Source: Pseudochelatococcus sp050946405
GTDB taxonomy: Bacteria; Pseudomonadota; Alphaproteobacteria; Rhizobiales; Beijerinckiaceae
Reading direction: 5' to 3'
Assembly: GCF_050946405.1 (NCBI RefSeq)
Contig: NZ_JBMNUS010000008.1
Location: 62,001-126,000 of the forward strand
DNA: 64,000 nucleotides
The notes below the pieces were generated by a model that did not search any database, was not told the DNA's origin, and saw only the letters and a list, made by a program, of their open reading frames with translations. The position numbers were made by a program, and so were the translations under genes. This document shows positions 15,114-25,025 of this stretch, in pieces (the first letter of the stretch is position 1; the number at the start of each line of letters is the position of its first letter).

Positions 15114-17523
15114 GAAGAGGGTCAGCGTCCGCCTCGCGGCCGTGGGCGGACGGCAGGTGCGCGCCGAACTGGAGGGCGTAGGCGAAGCGGGGTCGCGCGG
15201 CTTCGGACGGCTGAGCCGGGAGATGGAAGCGGCGAACGCCCGGCTCGCTGCGTTTTCCCGCCGGGTCCGGGTCGCTGCCGCTGCTGCCGTAGCGGCCGCC
15301 GCCGCCGCTGGCGTGGCGATGATCCGGTCCGGGCTGCAGACCGTCGATGCACAGGCCAAGCTCGCGCAGTCCCTCGGCACCACTGTCGCCTCGATCCAGA
15401 CGCTGGAGCGGGCGGGCGAGCTGGCGGGCGTGTCCATGTCCGGCATCGAGCAGGCGACGAAGGATCTGACGCGCCGTCTAAGCCAGGCGGCCGCCGGGAC
15501 CGGCCCCGCCGCCGATGCGCTGGACCGGCTCGGGCTGTCGGCCAACGAGCTGATCGCGCTGCCGCTGGACCAGCGCGTCGGCGCGATCAACGCCGCCATC
15601 GAGAGCTTCGTGCCCGCCGCCGAGCGCGCGGCGGTCGCAGGGCAGCTATTCGGCGAGGAAGGCTCCATCGCGATGAGCCGGATCGACACCGCGACGCTGC
15701 GCCAGGCGACGGAGGACGTGCTTGCCTTCGGTGTCGTGATCTCGGAGCAGGACGCCGATCAGATCGAGCGGACAAACGACGCCATCTCCCGGCTCGGGCT
15801 GATCTGGCGCGGGCTGTCGAACCAGCTGGCCGTCGCCGCGGCGCCTGCGCTCGAAGCCGTCGCCGACGCCATGGCGGCGGTCGCCAGCCGCACCGGTCCG
15901 CTCGGGATCGCGATCCGCGGTCTCTTCGACAATATCGGCCGCCTGACCACCTATGCCGCCACCTTCGCGGCGTTCCTCGCGGGCCGCTGGGTGGCCGGCG
16001 TGGCGGCTGCGGCGATCTCCGTCCGCGGTCTCGCCACCGCGCTGGTCGTGCTGCGGGGCGCGCTCATCCGCACCGGCATCGGGGCGCTGATCGTCGGCGC
16101 CGGCGAACTCGTTTACCAGTTCACCCGGCTCGTCTCCGGCGCCGGCGGTTTCGGAGAAGCGATGTCGCTCCTGAAGGACCTCGCGGTCGAGGTCTGGGAA
16201 CGCATCAGGATGGGCGCGGCGGCGGCGGGCGCGGCCGCGACGGCGATGTTTTTCGACCTCAAGGCCGACGCCGCGTCGGGCATGCAGAGCGCCATCGAGA
16301 GCGTCGTGGCTTTCGGCAACACGGCCGCGAACACGTTTGAAGGCGCGTATGAAGCCATCAAGGCGATCTGGGGTCTGCTGCCCGCCGCCATCGGCGATCT
16401 GGCGTTCCAGGCCGCGAACAGCCTGGTCGATGGCGTCGAGGGGATGCTGAACGGCGTGGTCTCGCGCATCAACGGCTTCATCGGCGGCATCAACCAGGGG
16501 CTCGAAGCGCTGGGGTCGGAGCGCCGAATCTCGCTGGTGCCCGACCTCGACCTCGGCGAGATCGAGAACCGCTTCGAGGGCGCGGCCAGTGCTGCCACGA
16601 CGGCGGCGCAGGCGGCGTTCGACCGTGCGTTCGAGGACAATCCGCTCACCGCGCCCGATCTCGGTTTGGCCGAGGCTGCGAACCGCGCGCTCGAATCCGC
16701 GAACCTCTATCGCGGCGCCGCGCGCGATCTGGCCGAAGGGGCCCGCGCGCCCCTCGAAAGCTGGCAAGCCCTGCGCGATGCCGTGCGCGGCACCGACGAG
16801 GCCAGTGCCGATGCGCTGACCGAGGCCACCGGCGCGGCCGAGCGGCTGGAGACGGCGCTCGGCGATGCCGGACGCGCCGCGACGGGCGCCGGTGCGGCGG
16901 CCGGAGCTGCCGCCGCTGCGGCAGAGCCCGCGACCGAGGCTGCCGTCACCGGTTGGCAGGCGGTCACGGCGGCGCTGTCGGACTACGCCAGCAAGGCCCG
17001 CGACATCGGTGGCGATATCGGCCAGAGCCTCGTCGGCGCCTTCCAGTCGGCCGAGAACGCCGTCGGCGAGTTCGTGAAGACAGGCAAGCTGAACTTCCGC
17101 GACCTCGTCACCTCGCTGCTGGCCGATCTCGCCCAGCTCGCGGCGCGCCGGTTCATCCTCGGGCCGATCGCGAACGCGCTCTCCGGCGTGTTCTCCGGCG
17201 CGGGCGGCATATTCGCCAACGTCCTGCATGCGGGCGGGATGGTCGGATCGGCCGGGCCCTCGCGCATGGTCCCGGCCATGGCCTTCGCCGCGGCACCCCG
17301 AATGCATGGCGGCGGCATGGCGGGGCTTCGTCACGACGAAGTGCCCGCGATCCTGCAGCGCGGTGAGCGGGTGCTGTCGCGGCGGGAGGCGCAGAGCTAC
17401 GGCGCGGGTGGTGGCGTCAACGTCACGATCATGGCCCGCGACGCCGAGAGCTTTCGGCAGTCCCGCACACAGGTCGCGGCAGACATCGCCCGCGCCGTGT
17501 CGCTCGGGCGGAGGGGTATGTGA
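15106..17523 (+). CDS. Phage tail tape measure protein
   Basis: An 805-residue protein, mostly alpha-helical and Ala-rich. A hydrophobic stretch near residues 55-70 and another at about 285-330 are typical of tape measures that insert in membranes at infection. The C-terminal part (LVTSLLADLAQLAARRFILG; GLRHDEVPAILQRGERVLSR) matches the tape measure C-terminal domain of lambda-like phages. Length would set the tail at roughly 120 nm by the usual residue-to-length rule. The ATG overlaps the end of the chaperone extension. Confidence 0.92.
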   Translation: MAEKRVSVRLAAVGGRQVRAELEGVGEAGSRGFGRLSREMEAANARLAAFSRRVRVAAAAAVAAAAAAGVAMIRSGLQTVDAQAKLAQSLGTTVASIQTLERAGELAGVSMSGIEQATKDLTRRLSQAAAGTGPAADALDRLGLSANELIALPLDQRVGAINAAIESFVPAAERAAVAGQLFGEEGSIAMSRIDTATLRQATEDVLAFGVVISEQDADQIERTNDAISRLGLIWRGLSNQLAVAAAPALEAVADAMAAVASRTGPLGIAIRGLFDNIGRLTTYAATFAAFLAGRWVAGVAAAAISVRGLATALVVLRGALIRTGIGALIVGAGELVYQFTRLVSGAGGFGEAMSLLKDLAVEVWERIRMGAAAAGAAATAMFFDLKADAASGMQSAIESVVAFGNTAANTFEGAYEAIKAIWGLLPAAIGDLAFQAANSLVDGVEGMLNGVVSRINGFIGGINQGLEALGSERRISLVPDLDLGEIENRFEGAASAATTAAQAAFDRAFEDNPLTAPDLGLAEAANRALESANLYRGAARDLAEGARAPLESWQALRDAVRGTDEASADALTEATGAAERLETALGDAGRAATGAGAAAGAAAAAAEPATEAAVTGWQAVTAALSDYASKARDIGGDIGQSLVGAFQSAENAVGEFVKTGKLNFRDLVTSLLADLAQLAARRFILGPIANALSGVFSGAGGIFANVLHAGGMVGSAGPSRMVPAMAFAAAPRMHGGGMAGLRHDEVPAILQRGERVLSRREAQSYGAGGGVNVTIMARDAESFRQSRTQVAADIARAVSLGRRGM

Positions 17524-17584
17524 GTGCGACCCCGCAAGTGGGAACCGGTTGCGGGGGCCAGAGCGCGAACCATGGAGAGACTTG

Positions 17585-18211
17585 ATGGCGTTTCACGAGG
17601 TCCGGTTCCCCGACAACATCAGCCGCGGCGCGCGGGGCGGGCCCGAGCGGCGCACGCAGATCGTCGAGCTCGCCTCGGGCGACGAGGAGCGCAACGCCAG
17701 CTGGGCGAATTCGCGCCGCCGCTATGATGTGGCCTATGGCATCCGCCGCGCCGACGATCTGGCGGCGGTCGTGGCCTTCTTCGAGGCGCGGAACGGTCGG
17801 CTCCACGGCTTCCGCTTCAAGGACTGGGCCGACCACAAGTCCTGTCTTCCCTCGGGCACGTCATCGCCCGCCGACCAGGCCATAGGCACCGGCGACGGCA
17901 CGACGACCGCCTTTCAGCTGGTCAAGCGATATGCCTCCGGGGAGCAATCCTGGTCGCGCGCCATCGCCAAGCCAGTGGCGGGCACCGTGCGCACCGCTCT
18001 CGGCGGGGTCGAGCAGCTGTCCGGCTGGTCAGTCGACACCGCCACCGGCGTCGTGACCTTCAGCGCAGCACCGGGCGCTGGCGTCGCGATCACCGCGGGG
18101 TTCGAGTTCGACGTGCCGGTCCGCTTCGACACCGACGCGCTCGACGTAACGCTCGACCTCGAGCGGCTCGGTTCGATCACCTCCATTCCGCTGCTGGAAC
18201 TGCGACGATGA
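17585..18211 (+). CDS. Tail tip protein, DUF2460 (GTA gp12-like)
   Basis: A 208-residue protein starting MAFHEVRFPDNISRGARGGP, the hallmark of the DUF2460 family, homologous to gp12 of the Rhodobacter gene transfer agent. It contributes to the distal tail ring. FEARNGRLHGFRFKDWADH is another family block. GGAGAG lies upstream of the ATG. The stop overlaps the next ATG as ATGA. The 60 bases before it hold no gene. Confidence 0.9.
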   Translation: MAFHEVRFPDNISRGARGGPERRTQIVELASGDEERNASWANSRRRYDVAYGIRRADDLAAVVAFFEARNGRLHGFRFKDWADHKSCLPSGTSSPADQAIGTGDGTTTAFQLVKRYASGEQSWSRAIAKPVAGTVRTALGGVEQLSGWSVDTATGVVTFSAAPGAGVAITAGFEFDVPVRFDTDALDVTLDLERLGSITSIPLLELRR

Positions 18212-19092
18212 AGACTCTCGTTCCCGCCCTGCAGGCCCATCTCGACGAGGGCACGACCACGCTCGCCTGGTGCTGGCGGATCAGTCGCGCCGATGGCGTC
18301 ACCTTCGGTTTCACCGACCATGACCGCACGCTGACCTTCGATGGGACGGATTTCGAGCCGGAAAGCGGGCTGACGGCGTCCGAGGTTCGCTCGGGCTCGG
18401 ACCTGTCGGTCGATGCGCAGGACGCGGAAGGCGTGCTGACCTCGGACCGCATCACCGAGACCGACATTCTTGACGGCCGCTGGGACAACGCCGAGGTCGA
18501 GGTCTGGCGGGTGAACTGGGCGGACACCGGCCAGCGCGTGCTGATGCGGCGCGGCGCCATCGGCCAGATCCGACGCGGGCGGCTCGCCTTTGTAGCTGAG
18601 GTCCGCTCGCTCGAGCATGTACTCGGCCAGACGGTCGGGCGGACCTTCCAGGCGACCTGCGACGCCGCGCTCGGCGACGCGCGCTGTGGGGTCGATCTGG
18701 AGGATCCGACCTACAAAGCCACCGGTACGGTGATCGACCTTCTACGCGACCGCGCCTTCACCGCATCGGGGCTCGGCGGGTTCGAGGCCAGCTGGTTCAC
18801 TTTCGGCACGCTGGACTGGACGAGCGGCGCGAACGCGGGGCGGCGCACCGAAGTGCTGGGCCACGACGTGACCGACGGCATCGCGGTGCTGACCCTGCTC
18901 GAGGCGCCAGTGCGCGCCATCGCCGAGGGTGACGGCTTCACGATCCGTGCGGGCTGCGACAAACGGATCGAGAGCTGCGGGGCGAAGTTCGCCAACACCG
19001 CCAACTTCCGCGGCTTTCCGCACATTCCCGGCCAAGACGCGGTGCTGCGCTATGCCACCAAGGATGGCGGGCACGAGGGCGGCGTGCTGTGA
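18208..19092 (+). CDS. Tail tip protein, DUF2163 / BR0599 family (GTA gp13-like)
   Basis: A 294-residue protein with the DUF2163 pattern: LVPALQAHLDEGTTTLAWCW at the N-terminus, ADGVTFGFTDHDRTLTFDG, and a C-terminal Cys-containing block (GCDKRIESCGAKFANTANFR) ending FPHIPGQD. It corresponds to gp13 of gene transfer agents and forms part of the baseplate. Start and stop overlap both neighbours by four bases, indicating tight coupling. Confidence 0.92.
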   Translation: MKTLVPALQAHLDEGTTTLAWCWRISRADGVTFGFTDHDRTLTFDGTDFEPESGLTASEVRSGSDLSVDAQDAEGVLTSDRITETDILDGRWDNAEVEVWRVNWADTGQRVLMRRGAIGQIRRGRLAFVAEVRSLEHVLGQTVGRTFQATCDAALGDARCGVDLEDPTYKATGTVIDLLRDRAFTASGLGGFEASWFTFGTLDWTSGANAGRRTEVLGHDVTDGIAVLTLLEAPVRAIAEGDGFTIRAGCDKRIESCGAKFANTANFRGFPHIPGQDAVLRYATKDGGHEGGVL

Positions 19093-19583
19093 CCAACGTC
19101 GTTTCCAGCGGAAACGACGGGCGGCAGTGCATCGCATCGCGATGCACGAGAGCCACCGCCGATCCCGCGCGCGTCATCGCCGCCGCACGCTCCTGGCTCG
19201 GCACGCCGTACCACGACCAGGCGAGCCTCCGGGGCGTCGGCTGTGACTGCCTCGGACTGGCCCGGGGCGTCTGGCGCGAGGTCGTCGGGCCCGAACCGTT
19301 TCCGATCCCGGCATACAGCCGCGATTGGGGCGAGACCGGCCCGCGAGAGGTGCTGGCCGAGGGCGCGCGCGCCATGATGGTCGAGGTGGAACCCGCGGCA
19401 GCCGGTCCGGGCGCGCTGGTGCTCTACCGCATGAAGCCCCGCGCCATCGCCAAGCATGTCGGGATCCTAACCGGTCCCGGCTCCTTCCTCCACGCCTATG
19501 AGCGGCTCGGCGTGATCGAGGAACCGCTCAACCCATCCTGGCGGCGGCGCGTCGCCTTCGCCTTCTTGTTTCCGCAACGCTGA
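19089..19583 (+). CDS. NlpC/P60 family peptidoglycan hydrolase (GTA gp14-like)
   Basis: A 164-residue tail-associated cysteine peptidase. The catalytic Cys is in GVGCDCLGLARGVW and the His in AKHVGILTGPG, the NlpC/P60 dyad. It probably cuts the peptide stem of the cell wall during DNA entry. It starts at GTG (19089) overlapping the upstream TGA. The first 20 or so residues are Arg/Cys-rich and poorly conserved, so a later start is possible. Confidence 0.9.
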   Translation: MTNVVSSGNDGRQCIASRCTRATADPARVIAAARSWLGTPYHDQASLRGVGCDCLGLARGVWREVVGPEPFPIPAYSRDWGETGPREVLAEGARAMMVEVEPAAAGPGALVLYRMKPRAIAKHVGILTGPGSFLHAYERLGVIEEPLNPSWRRRVAFAFLFPQR

Positions 19584-19592
19584 GACCTCGAC

Positions 19593-22500
19593 ATGGCCAC
19601 CCTCATTCTCGGTGCAGCCGGCGCCGCCATCGGCGGTTCGATCGGCGGGGCGATCCTCGGCGTGAGCGCCGCGACCATCGGCGGCTTCATCGGCTCGAGC
19701 ATCGGCTCGGTCGTCGACAGCTGGATCATCTCGTCGCTGGCGCCGACCCAGCGCATCGAGGGCGCGCGGCTCGACACGCTGCGCATCACCTCGGCCACCG
19801 AGGGCGCGGTGATCCCGCGGCTCTATGGGCGCATGCGCATGGGCGGCAACATCATCTGGGCGACGGATTTCCGCGAGGAGACGAAGACCACAACGCAGGG
19901 CGGTGGCAAAGGCGGCGGGGGCGGCAAGGTCAAGACGACTGAGTATCTCTACTACGCCTCTTTCGCCGTGGCGCTCTGCGAAGGGCCGATCACCGGGATC
20001 GGCCGCATCTGGGCCGACGGAAAGCCGATGGACCTCTCCGGCGTTACCTGGCGCTGGTATCCTGGCGACGAGGCGCAGACCGCCGATCCGTTCATCGTAG
20101 CCAGGATGGGTGCCGCCAGCACGCCCGCCTACCGCGGCACCGCCTATGTCGTCTTCGAGGAACTGGCGCTCTCGACCTACGGCAACCGCCTGCCGCAACT
20201 GTCCTTTGAGGTGTTCCGGCCGCTCGCCGATCCTGACACCGCCGAGGGGCTGACCCGCGCCGTCACCATGATCCCGGCCTCCGGCGAGTTCACCTACGCG
20301 ACGCAGGCCATCCGCAAGACCGATGGCGGCGCGACGGTGCCCGAGAACCTGAACGCGCTGGCCGACTCCACCGACATGGTGGAGTCGCTGGACCGGCTGC
20401 AGGCGATGGCCCCGGCGGTCGAGAGCGTCAGCCTCGTCGTGGCGTGGTTCGGCGACGACCTGCGCGCGGGCTCCTGCAAGGTGCGGCCGGGCGTCGAGGT
20501 CTCGGCCAAGTCGACCACGCCCGCCAGCTGGTCGGTGAATGGCGTCAGCCGCGCAGGTGCATTTCTCGTCAGCCGCGACGATCAGGATCGCCCCGTCTAT
20601 GGCGGCACGCCGTCCGACTTCGCGGTGGTGCAGGCGATCCAGGAGATGAAGGCGCGCGGGCTGCGGGTGACCTTCTATCCATTCATCCTGATGGACGTGC
20701 CGCCCGGCAACACGCTGCCGAACCCGTATTCCGACAACGCCGCGGAGACCGGCCAGCCTGCGTTCCCCTGGAGGGGCCGGATCACCTGTTCTCCGGCGGC
20801 GGGCTACGCCGGGACCGTGGACAAGACCGCCACGGCCGCAAGCCAGGTCGCGGCGCTGTTCGGCGCGGCCACGCCCGCCAGCTTCAGCGTCTTGGGTCAG
20901 TCGGTTTCGTGGACCGGCACGCCCGGCGACTGGGGCCTGCGGCGCATGGTGCTGCACTACGCCCATCTCTGTACCGCGGCGGGCGGGGTCGATGCGTTCC
21001 TCATCGGCACCGAGATGCCGGGGCTGACGACGATCCGCTCGGGCGCCAGCAGCTATCCGGCGGTGCAGGCCTATCGGGACCTGCTCGCGGATGTCCGCTC
21101 GATCCTCGGGTCGGAGACGAAGATTGGCTATGCGGCGGACTGGAGCGAGTATTTCGGGCACCAGCCGGGCGATGGTTCGGGGGACGTGTTCTTCCATCTC
21201 GATCCGCTCTGGGCCGATCCGGAGATCGATTTCGTCGGGATCGACAACTACATGCCGCTGTCGGACTGGCGGGGCGGCTTCGAGCATGCCGACGCGGCCG
21301 AGGGCTGGCCCGCGATCTACGACCGGGCCTATCTGCAGGCGAACATCGCCGGCGGAGAAGGTTTCGACTGGTTCTATGCCAGCGCCGCCGATCGGTCGGC
21401 GCAGGTCCGGACCCCGATCACCGACGGTGCCGCCAGCAAACCCTGGGTCTTCCGCTACAAGGATCTGCGCGCCTGGTGGTCGAACGCCCATTACGACCGT
21501 CCGGGCGGAGTGGAAAGCGGGACGCCGACGGCATGGACGCCGCAGTCGAAGCCGATCTGGTTCACCGAGCTCGGCTGTCCCGCCATCGACCGGGGCACCA
21601 ACCAGCCCAACGTCTTCTTCGACCCGAAGTCGTCGGAGAGCTTCACGCCGCATTTCTCGCGGGGCTGGCGCGATGACGCCATCCAGCGCGCCTATCTCGA
21701 GGCGACGTACCTCTGGTGGGGCGAGGCCGCGAACAACCCGCTGTCCTCGGTCTACGGCGGCCGTATGGTGCACGTCCCCGAATGCGCCGCCTGGACCTGG
21801 GACGCGCGACCATATCCCTTCTTCCCGGCGCTGACCGACGTCTGGACCGACGGGGCGAACTGGCGCCTCGGCCACTGGCTGACAGGGCGGCTGGGCGCGG
21901 TGTCGCTGGCGGCTCTGGTCCGGCATCTCTGTCTGCGCGCCGGGCTACCCGAGGCACGTATCGACGTCACCGGGCTCTGGGGCGCGGTCGAAGGCTACGC
22001 CATCACGGCGCTGGAAAGCCCGCGCGCCTCGATCACCACGCTGTCGCGCCACTTCGGCTTCGACGCTGTTGAGACCGAGGGCGTGATCCGCTTCATCATG
22101 CGTGGCCGTGCCTCCGTCGCCACCCTCGCGCCCGACGATCTGGTGGCTGCCCGCGAGGGCGACCTGCTGGAACTGACCCGCGGCCAGGAGACCGAACTGC
22201 CGCAAGCGCTGAAGTGGCAGGTCGCGCGGGCCGACGAGGATTACGACGCCGCCCTCGTCGAGGCGCGGCGCATCACGGTCGACACGACCCGGATCGCCTC
22301 CGAGTCCTTCCCGATGGCGGTGCCGCCCGAGGAGGCCGAACGCCGCTGCCGCCGCGCGCTGATGGAGGCGTGGGTGGGTCGCGAGACGGCGGCGTTCCGT
22401 CTGCCGCCCTCGCGCCTCGCGCTCGATCCGGCCGACGCGATCCGGCTCGCGCATGACGGGCGGCTGGTCGATCTGCGGCTCGTCTCCATCGCCGATGCCG

Positions 22501-23558
22501 AGGCGCGCGGTATCGAGGCGGTGCGCCAGGACCGCGCGACTTACGATCTGCCGCCCGGCGATCCCCGCGCCGCGTCATTGACGCGGGCCGTCGTGTTCGG
22601 CGCGCCGGATGCGGTGCTGATGGACCTGCCGCAGCTGACCGAGGACCAGCCCGCACACCGGCCGCTGGTGGCTGCGCATGCGGTTCCCTGGCCCGGCGAG
22701 CTGGCGGTGTTCCGCAGCCCCGCGACCGATGGCTTCGAACTGCTGACCACGTTCGGCGGCCGGGCGCGGATGGGGACGCTGGTCTCGGACTTCTACCCGG
22801 GGCCGACGTCGCGCTTCGATCTCGGCAATGCGCTGGTGGTCGACTTGCTGACCGGCACGCTGGAAAGCATCACGGACCTCACCCTGTTCGGCGGGGCGAA
22901 CGCGCTGGCCATCGAGAGCGCGCACGGCACCTGGGAAATCGTGCAGGCGGGCGCGGCCGAGCTGCTCGCGCCCGGCCGCTACCGGCTGACCCGCTTGCTG
23001 CGCGGTCAGCGCGGCACCGAGGGCGCCATGGGCAATCCGGCGCCCGCAGGCGCGCGGGTCGTGGTGCTGGACACTGCGCTGGCGTCCCTGCCGATCGCTG
23101 AGGCCGATCTTGGAATCCCGTGGAACTGGCGCATCGGCCCGGCGAGCCGCCCGGTCAGCGACGAGACCTATGTGGGGCAGACCTTCACGTCCGCGGGCGT
23201 GGGGCTGCGGCCGTTCTCGGTCGCGCATGTTGAGCAGCCTTGGCATCGCCCCCGCACCCCCGGCGATCTGACGATCCGCTGGACACGCCGGTCCCGCGCA
23301 CTGGCTTCGGACAGCTGGGGCGGGCTTGAGGTGCCGCTGGCCGAGGAACTGGAAGCCTACGAGGTCGAGATTCTTGATGGCGTGACCGTGAAGCGGGTGC
23401 TGAGCACGGCCACCACCAGCGCGGTCTACACCGCCGACCAGCAGACCCCCGACTGGGGCGGGCCGCTCGGGCCCGGCGACACGCTAGACATCCGCATCTA
23501 CCAGCTCTCCGCCCTCGTGGGACGGGGCGCGCAGAAAACCGTCACGCTGATACTCTGA
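19593..23558 (+). CDS. Baseplate multidomain hub protein with TIM-barrel domain (GTA gp15-like)
   Basis: A 1321-residue tail tip protein. The N-terminus is hydrophobic and Gly-rich (ATLILGAAGAAIGGSIGG), followed by a Gly/Lys stretch near residue 105-115. The middle (about 440-760) is the glycoside-hydrolase TIM-barrel-like region of GTA hubs, with KIGYAADWSEYFGHQPGDG, WADPEIDFVGIDNYMPLSDW and IWFTELGCPAIDRG. The C-terminal third contains tail-hub beta domains (RLLRGQRGTEGAMGNPAPAG). It likely forms the central spike and contacts the cell surface. It is the largest phage gene here and ends 10 bases before the fibre gene. Confidence 0.93.
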   Translation: MATLILGAAGAAIGGSIGGAILGVSAATIGGFIGSSIGSVVDSWIISSLAPTQRIEGARLDTLRITSATEGAVIPRLYGRMRMGGNIIWATDFREETKTTTQGGGKGGGGGKVKTTEYLYYASFAVALCEGPITGIGRIWADGKPMDLSGVTWRWYPGDEAQTADPFIVARMGAASTPAYRGTAYVVFEELALSTYGNRLPQLSFEVFRPLADPDTAEGLTRAVTMIPASGEFTYATQAIRKTDGGATVPENLNALADSTDMVESLDRLQAMAPAVESVSLVVAWFGDDLRAGSCKVRPGVEVSAKSTTPASWSVNGVSRAGAFLVSRDDQDRPVYGGTPSDFAVVQAIQEMKARGLRVTFYPFILMDVPPGNTLPNPYSDNAAETGQPAFPWRGRITCSPAAGYAGTVDKTATAASQVAALFGAATPASFSVLGQSVSWTGTPGDWGLRRMVLHYAHLCTAAGGVDAFLIGTEMPGLTTIRSGASSYPAVQAYRDLLADVRSILGSETKIGYAADWSEYFGHQPGDGSGDVFFHLDPLWADPEIDFVGIDNYMPLSDWRGGFEHADAAEGWPAIYDRAYLQANIAGGEGFDWFYASAADRSAQVRTPITDGAASKPWVFRYKDLRAWWSNAHYDRPGGVESGTPTAWTPQSKPIWFTELGCPAIDRGTNQPNVFFDPKSSESFTPHFSRGWRDDAIQRAYLEATYLWWGEAANNPLSSVYGGRMVHVPECAAWTWDARPYPFFPALTDVWTDGANWRLGHWLTGRLGAVSLAALVRHLCLRAGLPEARIDVTGLWGAVEGYAITALESPRASITTLSRHFGFDAVETEGVIRFIMRGRASVATLAPDDLVAAREGDLLELTRGQETELPQALKWQVARADEDYDAALVEARRITVDTTRIASESFPMAVPPEEAERRCRRALMEAWVGRETAAFRLPPSRLALDPADAIRLAHDGRLVDLRLVSIADAEARGIEAVRQDRATYDLPPGDPRAASLTRAVVFGAPDAVLMDLPQLTEDQPAHRPLVAAHAVPWPGELAVFRSPATDGFELLTTFGGRARMGTLVSDFYPGPTSRFDLGNALVVDLLTGTLESITDLTLFGGANALAIESAHGTWEIVQAGAAELLAPGRYRLTRLLRGQRGTEGAMGNPAPAGARVVVLDTALASLPIAEADLGIPWNWRIGPASRPVSDETYVGQTFTSAGVGLRPFSVAHVEQPWHRPRTPGDLTIRWTRRSRALASDSWGGLEVPLAEELEAYEVEILDGVTVKRVLSTATTSAVYTADQQTPDWGGPLGPGDTLDIRIYQLSALVGRGAQKTVTLIL

Positions 23559-23568
23559 AGGCCATCCC

Positions 23569-24645
23569 ATGTCCGACGCCACGACCCATCTCCTGCTGCC
23601 CTACATCCTGGCGGCGCAGGCCCAGAAGCATGTCACCCACAACGAGGCGCTGCGGATCCTCGACGGGCTCGTCCAGCTCTCGGTTCTCGACCGAGACCTG
23701 ACCGCGCCGCCCGGTTCGCCCGCCGATGGCGACCGCTACATCGTCGCCTCCGGCGCGACCGGCGACTGGGCGGGCTGGGACCTGAACGTGGCGCTCTGGA
23801 CCGACGGCGCGTGGCTGCGTCTGCCGCCGCGGAGCGGGTGGCGGGCATGGGTCGAGGACGAGGGCCTGCTGCTGGTCTATGACGGCGCGGACTGGGTCGG
23901 CACCACGCCCACGGCGCTGCAGAACATGGCGCTGCTAGGGTTGGGCACGACGGCAGATGCGTCGAACCCGTTCTCGGCCAAGCTGAACGCGGCACTCTGG
24001 ACCGCGAAGACCGTCGCCGAGGGTGGCACCGGCGATCTGTTCTACACCATGAACAAGGAGGCCGCTGGCGACGATCTCGGCCTGACGCTGCAGACCGGCT
24101 TCGTCACCAAGGCGCTGGTGGGTCTCTTCGGCTCCGACCGCTTCCGTCTCGCGGTTTCGGCCGACGGCAGTACCTTCTTCGACGGGCTCAGCGTCGACAA
24201 CGCCACCGGCATCGTCGACCAGCCCCGGCTGCCGCGTTTCAAGGCATACACGAACTACGACAACTACGTGGGCGTCGGGACCTGGACGAAGATCGGCCTC
24301 AACAACACCGACTATAACGATCAGGGAGCCTTTGACGCCGCGAACAACCACTTCGTGGCCCCCTTGGACGGCACCTACCTCTTCGGCGCGACGCTCCTCT
24401 ACAAGGTGAACTCCAGCACGACGGCGCGCATGCGCGGGCGGCTCGTGCTGAACGGCACGACGGAAGTCCGCGGCTCCTTCGGCGAGATCTCCGCCACCCA
24501 TGTCTCGCTCGCCACCGCGATCTGGCTGCAGACCATGGTGCCGCTCACTGCGGGAGATACCGTCGAGCTGCAGGGGTATTTCCGGGTCGCGGATGGCTAC
24601 TTCGCGGCAGACCACACGGCCTTCTGGGGCTGCAAGGTCGGCTGA
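23569..24645 (+). CDS. Tail fibre-like protein: DUF2793 plus C1q-like domain
   Basis: A 358-residue protein. Residues 1-115 match DUF2793 (LLLPYILAAQAQKHVTHNEA and LRILDGLVQL), a domain that attaches receptor-binding proteins to GTA-like tails. The C-terminal 150 residues have a C1q/TNF-like pattern (FDAANNHFVAPLDGTYLFGA; HTAFWGCKVG), a trimeric jelly roll often used for host recognition. It is therefore the best candidate for the receptor-binding protein. The middle segment is less conserved. Confidence 0.85.
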   Translation: MSDATTHLLLPYILAAQAQKHVTHNEALRILDGLVQLSVLDRDLTAPPGSPADGDRYIVASGATGDWAGWDLNVALWTDGAWLRLPPRSGWRAWVEDEGLLLVYDGADWVGTTPTALQNMALLGLGTTADASNPFSAKLNAALWTAKTVAEGGTGDLFYTMNKEAAGDDLGLTLQTGFVTKALVGLFGSDRFRLAVSADGSTFFDGLSVDNATGIVDQPRLPRFKAYTNYDNYVGVGTWTKIGLNNTDYNDQGAFDAANNHFVAPLDGTYLFGATLLYKVNSSTTARMRGRLVLNGTTEVRGSFGEISATHVSLATAIWLQTMVPLTAGDTVELQGYFRVADGYFAADHTAFWGCKVG

Positions 24646-24664
24646 GCGGCGGAAGGAAGATCCG

Positions 24665-24952
24665 ATGACACCACCCCGATCCGAGGGCTTCGTGCGCATG
24701 CCCGACGCCGAGTTCGAGGCGATCCTGACCCGGGCGGCCGAGGAAGGCGCGAAGCGCGCACTGGCCGATGTCGGCCTCGACGGCGACGAGGCCGCGCTCG
24801 ACATCCGCGATCTGCGCTCCCTCGTGGACTGCATCCGGCTGGTGCGGCGCACCGCGATGCAGACGGCCGTCCGCATGATCACCACCGGCGTCATGCTGGC
24901 GCTGCTAGCGGGCATAGCCATCAAGCTGAAGATCTTCGGCGGCGGCCTTTAG
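24665..24952 (+). CDS. Small phage protein with C-terminal membrane segment, DUF6127-like
   Basis: A 95-residue protein: an acidic soluble part (MPDAEFEAILTRAAEEGAKR) and one membrane helix at about residues 72-88 (MITTGVMLALLAGIAIKL). It resembles DUF6127 proteins near the lysis genes of alphaproteobacterial prophages. A single C-terminal helix would suit a holin-like or tail-anchor role, but no function is known. GGAAGGAAG precedes the ATG and an intrinsic terminator follows. Confidence 0.7.
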   Translation: MTPPRSEGFVRMPDAEFEAILTRAAEEGAKRALADVGLDGDEAALDIRDLRSLVDCIRLVRRTAMQTAVRMITTGVMLALLAGIAIKLKIFGGGL

Positions 24953-24985
24953 CCGCTCAACACCCCAAACCAGCAGCTCACCCAC

Positions 24986-25014
24986 ACCCGCCCTCGAGGC
25001 GGGTTTTTCGTTTT
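24986..25014 (+). terminator. Intrinsic terminator at the end of the tail operon
   Basis: ACCCGCC (24986-24992) and GGCGGGT (24998-25004) form a perfect 7-base stem with a CTCGA loop, followed by TTTTCGTTTT. It separates the virion operon from the lysis genes. Confidence 0.85.
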
Positions 25015-25025
25015 GGAGGACCACC

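Noticed and set aside
19467..21926. 819-codon antisense ORF over the baseplate hub
   Set aside because: Same reasons: biased composition and no family resemblance.
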